Position numbers and translations under genes: made by a program
Notes under the pieces: model-generated
The model's input: only the letters and a program-made list of their open reading frames with translations
The model's database searches: none
Told to the model about the DNA's origin: nothing
In this document: positions 60,840-64,000 of the stretch, in pieces
Layout of the letters: every line of letters begins with the position of its first letter
How positions within the stretch are numbered: position 1 is the stretch's first letter
Assembly: GCF_000820145.1 (NCBI RefSeq)
Contig: NZ_CDBW01000016.1
Coordinates: 310,001-374,000, forward strand
Direction: 5' to 3'
From: Aeromonas sobria
Lineage (GTDB): Bacteria > Pseudomonadota > Gammaproteobacteria > Enterobacterales > Aeromonadaceae
Length of the DNA stretch: 64,000 bases

Positions 60840-61364
60840 ATGAACCAGACCGATCCCAAGCAGACCCAGCCCAACCTGACCCATATCAATCAAAGCGGCG
60901 AAGCCCATATGGTGGATGTGACCGACAAGCAGGTGACCGAGCGTGAAGCTCGTGCCGAGGCGTTTGTCGCCATGGCCCCCGAGACCCTGGCGCTGATCCT
61001 GAGCGGCCAGCATCACAAGGGTGATGTGTTCGCCACTGCCCGCATCGCCGGTATCATGGCCGCCAAGAAGACCTCCGATCTCATCCCCCTCTGCCATCCG
61101 CTAGCCCTGACCAAGGTAGAGGTAGAGATAGTGCCGCTGCCCGAACAGCACAAGGTGCATATCCGCACCCTCTGCAAGCTCTCCGGCAAGACCGGGGTGG
61201 AGATGGAGGCGCTGACGGCGGCGTCGGTGGCGGCGCTGACCATCTACGACATGTGCAAGGCGGTGCAAAAAGACATGGTGATCGAGCAGGTGCGACTGGT
61301 AGAGAAGAAGGGCGGCAAATCCGGCCATTTTCAGTTGGGGTCAACTAGCGGGGAGCAAGCATGA
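60840..61364 (+). CDS. moaC: Cyclic pyranopterin monophosphate synthase MoaC
   Basis: MoaC turns the MoaA product into cPMP. The 174-residue protein has the conserved [35 protein letters not shown] and [22 protein letters not shown]. It carries about 10 more N-terminal residues than the E. coli protein. It overlaps moaD by 4 bases. Confidence 0.96.
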   Translation: MNQTDPKQTQPNLTHINQSGEAHMVDVTDKQVTEREARAEAFVAMAPETLALILSGQHHKGDVFATARIAGIMAAKKTSDLIPLCHPLALTKVEVEIVPLPEQHKVHIRTLCKLSGKTGVEMEALTAASVAALTIYDMCKAVQKDMVIEQVRLVEKKGGKSGHFQLGSTSGEQA

Positions 61365-61606
61365 TCAAGGTACTGTTTTTTGCGCAAGTGCGTGAGCTGG
61401 TAGCGTGTGACGAGCTGAGCCTGCCATGCGACTATGCCACTGCCGAACAACTGCGCTGCGACTTAAGTGAGCGCGGCGACAAGTGGGCACTGGCCCTCGA
61501 GGCTGGCAAACTGCTGGTGGCGGTCAACCAGACGCTGGTGCCCCTCGATACCCCTATCAATGATGGCGATGAAGTGGCCTTCTTCCCGCCGGTGACCGGA
61601 GGCTGA
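61361..61606 (+). CDS. moaD: Molybdopterin synthase small subunit MoaD
   Basis: MoaD carries the sulfur for molybdopterin on its C-terminal glycine. The 81-residue ubiquitin-like protein starts [13 protein letters not shown] and ends FFPPVTGG with the required GG. Its 3' end is partly repeated downstream (see the chimeric frame at 61609). Confidence 0.95.
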   Translation: MIKVLFFAQVRELVACDELSLPCDYATAEQLRCDLSERGDKWALALEAGKLLVAVNQTLVPLDTPINDGDEVAFFPPVTGG

Positions 61607-61729
61607 GAATGAGCGAGATAATGACCGTGGATCGTACTACTGAGCTGTGCGGTGGCGATGAAGTGGCCTTCTTCCCTTTCCCTCCAGTAACGACCGGAGG
61701 CTGATGATGAGCGAGGCAACCATCACAGA
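61565..61729 (+). repeat. Local duplication across the moaD/moaE junction
   Basis: GGCGATGAAGTGGCCTTCTT starts at 61565 in moaD and again at 61654, 89 bases later; both copies run on to ACCGGAGGCTGA and then ATGAGCGAG. The left copy therefore carries a moaE-like start and the right copy a moaD-like end. The second copy has a few extra bases (CTTTCCCTCCAGTAACG). Confidence 0.88.
61609..61704 (+). CDS. 31-codon chimeric frame between moaD and moaE
   Basis: The frame starts like moaE (MSEIMTVDR) and ends like moaD ([17 protein letters not shown]), with a GGAGG-like site before its ATG (GACCGGAGGCTGAGA). It arose from the local duplication. It may be translated as a by-product that keeps moaD-moaE spacing coupled. 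A function is not shown; it keeps the C-terminal GG but lacks nearly all of the MoaD fold. Confidence 0.4.
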   Translation: MSEIMTVDRTTELCGGDEVAFFPFPPVTTGG

Positions 61730-62180
61730 TCGCATTGTGGTGCAGCGGGAAGACTTCTCGCTGGCCGACGAATATGCCCGCCTCGCCACCCGCCCCGACA
61801 GTGGCGCCATCGTCACCTTCGTTGGCAAGGTTCGCGACTTCAATCAGGGGGAGGAGGTGAAGGGGTTGGCCCTCGAGCACTACCCCGGCATGACCGAGAA
61901 GGCGCTGGCCGATATCGTGCAAGAGGCCCGTCGCCGCTGGCCGCTGCAGGAGTGTACCCTTATTCATCGCATCGGCGAGTTGTGGCTTGGCGATCAGATC
62001 GTGCTGGTGGCGGTGAGCAGTGCCCACCGCGACGCCGCCTTTGACGCCTGTCACTTCATCATGGATTTCTTGAAAACCCGGGCGCCGTTCTGGAAAAAAG
62101 AGCTGACCGCCGAGGGTGTGCAACGCTGGGTCGAGGCCAAGGAGAGCGACAACGCCGCCGCTGCCCGCTGGCAAGCCTGA
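61707..62180 (+). CDS. moaE: Molybdopterin synthase large subunit MoaE
   Basis: MoaE with MoaD converts cPMP to molybdopterin. The 157-residue protein has GAIVTFVGKVRDFNQGEEV, LEHYPGMTEKALADI, IHRIGELWLGDQIVLVAV and the active-site KTRAPFWKKE. The second of two adjacent ATGs (61704, 61707) is chosen to give MSEATI. Confidence 0.96.
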   Translation: MSEATITDRIVVQREDFSLADEYARLATRPDSGAIVTFVGKVRDFNQGEEVKGLALEHYPGMTEKALADIVQEARRRWPLQECTLIHRIGELWLGDQIVLVAVSSAHRDAAFDACHFIMDFLKTRAPFWKKELTAEGVQRWVEAKESDNAAAARWQA

Positions 62181-62267
62181 CCTGTTCATCACGAGGGGTG
62201 CAGGTTCAACGGGAACCACGGCCCCGCCAAGGGGCGCGGATGTGCGGGCCCCATCAGGAGAAAGGGA

Positions 62268-62996
62268 ATGAAACCGTTGTTATCTGTTGTCATCGCCGGT
62301 GTCTGCGCCGCCACCTTGCATACCGGTGTCGTGCAGGCTGATGAAGTGAAAGTGGCCGTGGCGGCCAACTTCAAGGGAACCATCGAGCGTATCGGTAAGG
62401 AGTTCACCGCCAAGACCGGCCACACCCTGGCCATCTCGTCTGCCGCCACCGGGGTGCTCTACACCCAGATCAGTCACGGCGCACCGTTCGATCTGTTCCT
62501 CTCCGCCGATGCGGCGACCCCCGAGAAGCTGGAAAAAGAGGGCAAGGGGAGCGATCGCTTCACCTACGCCATCGGCCAGCTGGGGCTGTGGAAGAAGGGG
62601 GGGCCAGCCCCTGACGAGGCGACCCTGCGCAATTGGAAGGGCAACCTCGCCATCGCCAATGCCCGCACAGCTCCCTATGGTGCTGCCGCCATGGCGACCC
62701 TCACCCATCTCAAAATCGATCCCAAGCAGTACCGGTTGCTGACCGGCGCCAACATCGGCCAGACCTGGCAATTTGTCGACACCGGCAATGCCGAACTGGG
62801 CTTTGTCGCCTGGGCCAATCTGGTGGAAGCGGACAAGACCGGTGAAGCCTGGGCCGTACCGGCTGACTTCTATCCCCCCATCGAACAGCAGGGGCTGGTA
62901 TTGAAGAAAGGGGCTGCGGTGGAGGCGCTGGTCGCCTGGCTCAAAGGGCCGGGTCAAGGGCAGATCAAGGCCGCGGGCTATGCCCTGCCCCAATAA
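62268..62996 (+). CDS. modA: Molybdate-binding periplasmic protein ModA
   Basis: ModA captures molybdate for the ABC importer. The 242-residue protein has a signal peptide ending VVQADE, then VAVAANFKGTIERIGKEF, SSAATGVLYTQISHGAPFDLFLSAD and IANARTAPYGAAAM. AGGAGAAAGGG precedes the ATG. No obvious ModE palindrome was recognised upstream. Confidence 0.94.
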   Translation: MKPLLSVVIAGVCAATLHTGVVQADEVKVAVAANFKGTIERIGKEFTAKTGHTLAISSAATGVLYTQISHGAPFDLFLSADAATPEKLEKEGKGSDRFTYAIGQLGLWKKGGPAPDEATLRNWKGNLAIANARTAPYGAAAMATLTHLKIDPKQYRLLTGANIGQTWQFVDTGNAELGFVAWANLVEADKTGEAWAVPADFYPPIEQQGLVLKKGAAVEALVAWLKGPGQGQIKAAGYALPQ

Positions 62997-63104
62997 GGGC
63001 TTGGGGCTGACGCGATACCCTGAGTGGTCGGCCTTCGGGTCGGCCACTCTTTGCAATGAGGATAGAGAGCATGCCGTTGGCCGCATTCAACCGGGAGCCG
63101 GACG

Positions 63105-63221
63105 ATGAGTAGCGATCTGCTGGCGATGACCGGCCTGACTCGGGAGCAGCTCTACCGGGAGTGCGGCTCGTTTGCCATGTCTGGTGCTGAACCTAGTGTT
63201 GGGAGTGAGTCCGATGAGTGA
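63105..63221 (+). CDS. Small frame between modA and modB (38 codons)
   Basis: ATG at 63105 opens SSDLLAMTGLTREQLYRECG and stops at 63221 inside the first codons of modB. Its first codons resemble the modB start (MSDGDLLAVW). It may be a leader frame or a decayed duplicate; support is weak. Confidence 0.3.
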   Translation: MSSDLLAMTGLTREQLYRECGSFAMSGAEPSVGSESDE

Positions 63222-63894
63222 CGGGGATCTGCTGGCGGTCTGGCTCACCCTGAAGCTGGCGGCCTGTACCACCGCGATTTTACTGTTGCTGGCGCCGCCG
63301 CTGGCATGGTGGCTGTCGCGCAGCCAGAACCGGCTACGGCCGCTGGTGGAGGCGCTGGTGGCGCTGCCGCTGGTGCTGCCCCCCACCGTGCTGGGGTTTT
63401 ATCTGCTGCTCGCCTTCTCCCCCGAATATGGCTTCGGCGCCTGGTGGCGCAACACCTTTGGCGCCCCGCTCGCCTTCAGTTTTCTCGGTCTGCTGTTCGC
63501 CTCCATCCTCTATTCGCTGCCGTTTGTGGTGCAGCCGCTCACCTCCGCCTTCGTCAACATGGGCAACAAGGAGCTGGAGGCCGCCGCTACCCTGGGACTC
63601 GGCCCGCTGGAGCGCTTCTTCCACATCATTTTGCCGATGACCCTGCCCAGCTTCGTGATGGCGGCGGCCCTCGGCTTTGCCCACACCCTGGGGGAGTTTG
63701 GTGTGGTGCTGATGATTGGCGGCAATATCCCCGGCGAGACCCAGGTGCTCTCCATCGCCCTGTTTGATCATGTGGAGGCGATGGATTACCAGAACGCCCA
63801 TATTCTGGCGGGCGGCTTGATGGCCTTCTCGCTGGTGATGCTGGTGCTGGTCTACGGCGTGCTGCAGCGCAGACAGCGGAGAGTGTTCGGATGA
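63214..63894 (+). CDS. modB: Molybdate ABC transporter permease ModB
   Basis: ModB is the membrane channel subunit. The 226-residue protein has five or six membrane helices and the permease signature with the EAA loop (KELEAAATLGLGPLERFFHIILP) and HTLGEFGVVLMIGG. ATG at 63214 gives the usual N-terminus. It overlaps modC by 4 bases. Confidence 0.94.
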   Translation: MSDGDLLAVWLTLKLAACTTAILLLLAPPLAWWLSRSQNRLRPLVEALVALPLVLPPTVLGFYLLLAFSPEYGFGAWWRNTFGAPLAFSFLGLLFASILYSLPFVVQPLTSAFVNMGNKELEAAATLGLGPLERFFHIILPMTLPSFVMAAALGFAHTLGEFGVVLMIGGNIPGETQVLSIALFDHVEAMDYQNAHILAGGLMAFSLVMLVLVYGVLQRRQRRVFG

Positions 63895-64000
63895 ACCAGC
63901 CAGCCACGATTTTGCCAGGCAACGCCCTACACTGCCATGCCCTGAACCTCAGTGCCCGGCGCGTGTTTGGCCCCTTTATCCTCGATTGCGCACTGACCCT
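63891..64000 (+). CDS. modC: Molybdate ABC transporter ATP-binding protein ModC (3' end outside)
   Basis: Only the first 36 codons are present (MNQPATILPGNALHCHALNL, ARRVFGPFILDC). Position directly after modB, with ATGA overlap, and the start of an ABC-domain-like strand pattern support the call; the Walker motifs lie beyond the window. Confidence 0.8.
   Translation, partial: MNQPATILPGNALHCHALNLSARRVFGPFILDCALT

Overview
The window reads as a chromosomal segment of a polar-flagellated, nitrate-respiring gammaproteobacterium, most likely an Aeromonas. The polar flagellar and chemotaxis gene order (fliM to flhG, fliA, cheYZAB, a second stator pair, parC, parP, cheW), a periplasmic nitrate reductase operon with molybdenum-cofactor genes, and a tmRNA with the enterobacterial-type tag all point that way. 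The core is GC-rich. A block at about 29-34 kb is visibly AT-rich and looks acquired.

Layout. 1-18.8 kb: late polar flagellar and chemotaxis genes on the + strand. They cover switch (fliMN), export gate (fliOPQR, flhB, flhA), placement and number control (flhF, flhG), sigma-28 (fliA), signalling (cheY, cheZ, cheA, cheB, cheW), a second MotA/MotB-type stator and the ParC/ParP polar array-positioning pair. A sigma-54-type promoter precedes flhA. 19-20.4 kb: rimO on the minus strand. 20.9-27.7 kb: catabolism of 5-keto-4-deoxyuronate and 2-keto-3-deoxygluconate (kduI, kduD, kdgR, kdgK, eda, a YhcH-type protein, kdgT), with KdgR-like operators.

27.8-36.4 kb: a decaying genomic island next to ssrA. 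It holds an intact IS3-family element, a frameshifted GGDEF gene, an EAL-domain gene, and an operon of a ToxR-like membrane regulator, a ToxS/PsaF-like partner, a winged-helix protein and an intimin/invasin-type adhesin. It ends in a P4-type integrase cut off in mid-gene. The partner gene is interrupted by 13 tandem copies of the octamer GTTCTGTA. In silico contraction to one copy restores an open frame with a clean N-terminal membrane segment. Four other single-base contractions in homopolymers break the neighbouring genes. This is the most unusual part of the window.

36.5-49.3 kb: ssrA, smpB, ratA, ratB (rnfH), an AbgA-like amidohydrolase, fadE, gmhA, yafJ, an Hpt protein, ybhK, and a FIST protein next to a hybrid histidine kinase, which matches the NosP/NahK nitric-oxide pair. 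49.5-64 kb: a LON-domain protein, then anaerobic nitrate metabolism: narQP sensor/regulator, moaA behind a probable molybdenum-cofactor riboswitch, napFDAGHBC, moaBCDE and modABC (modC cut by the window end). The logic is coherent: NarQP senses nitrate, Mod imports molybdate, Moa builds the cofactor and Nap uses it. A local duplication between moaD and moaE has made a 31-codon chimeric reading frame.
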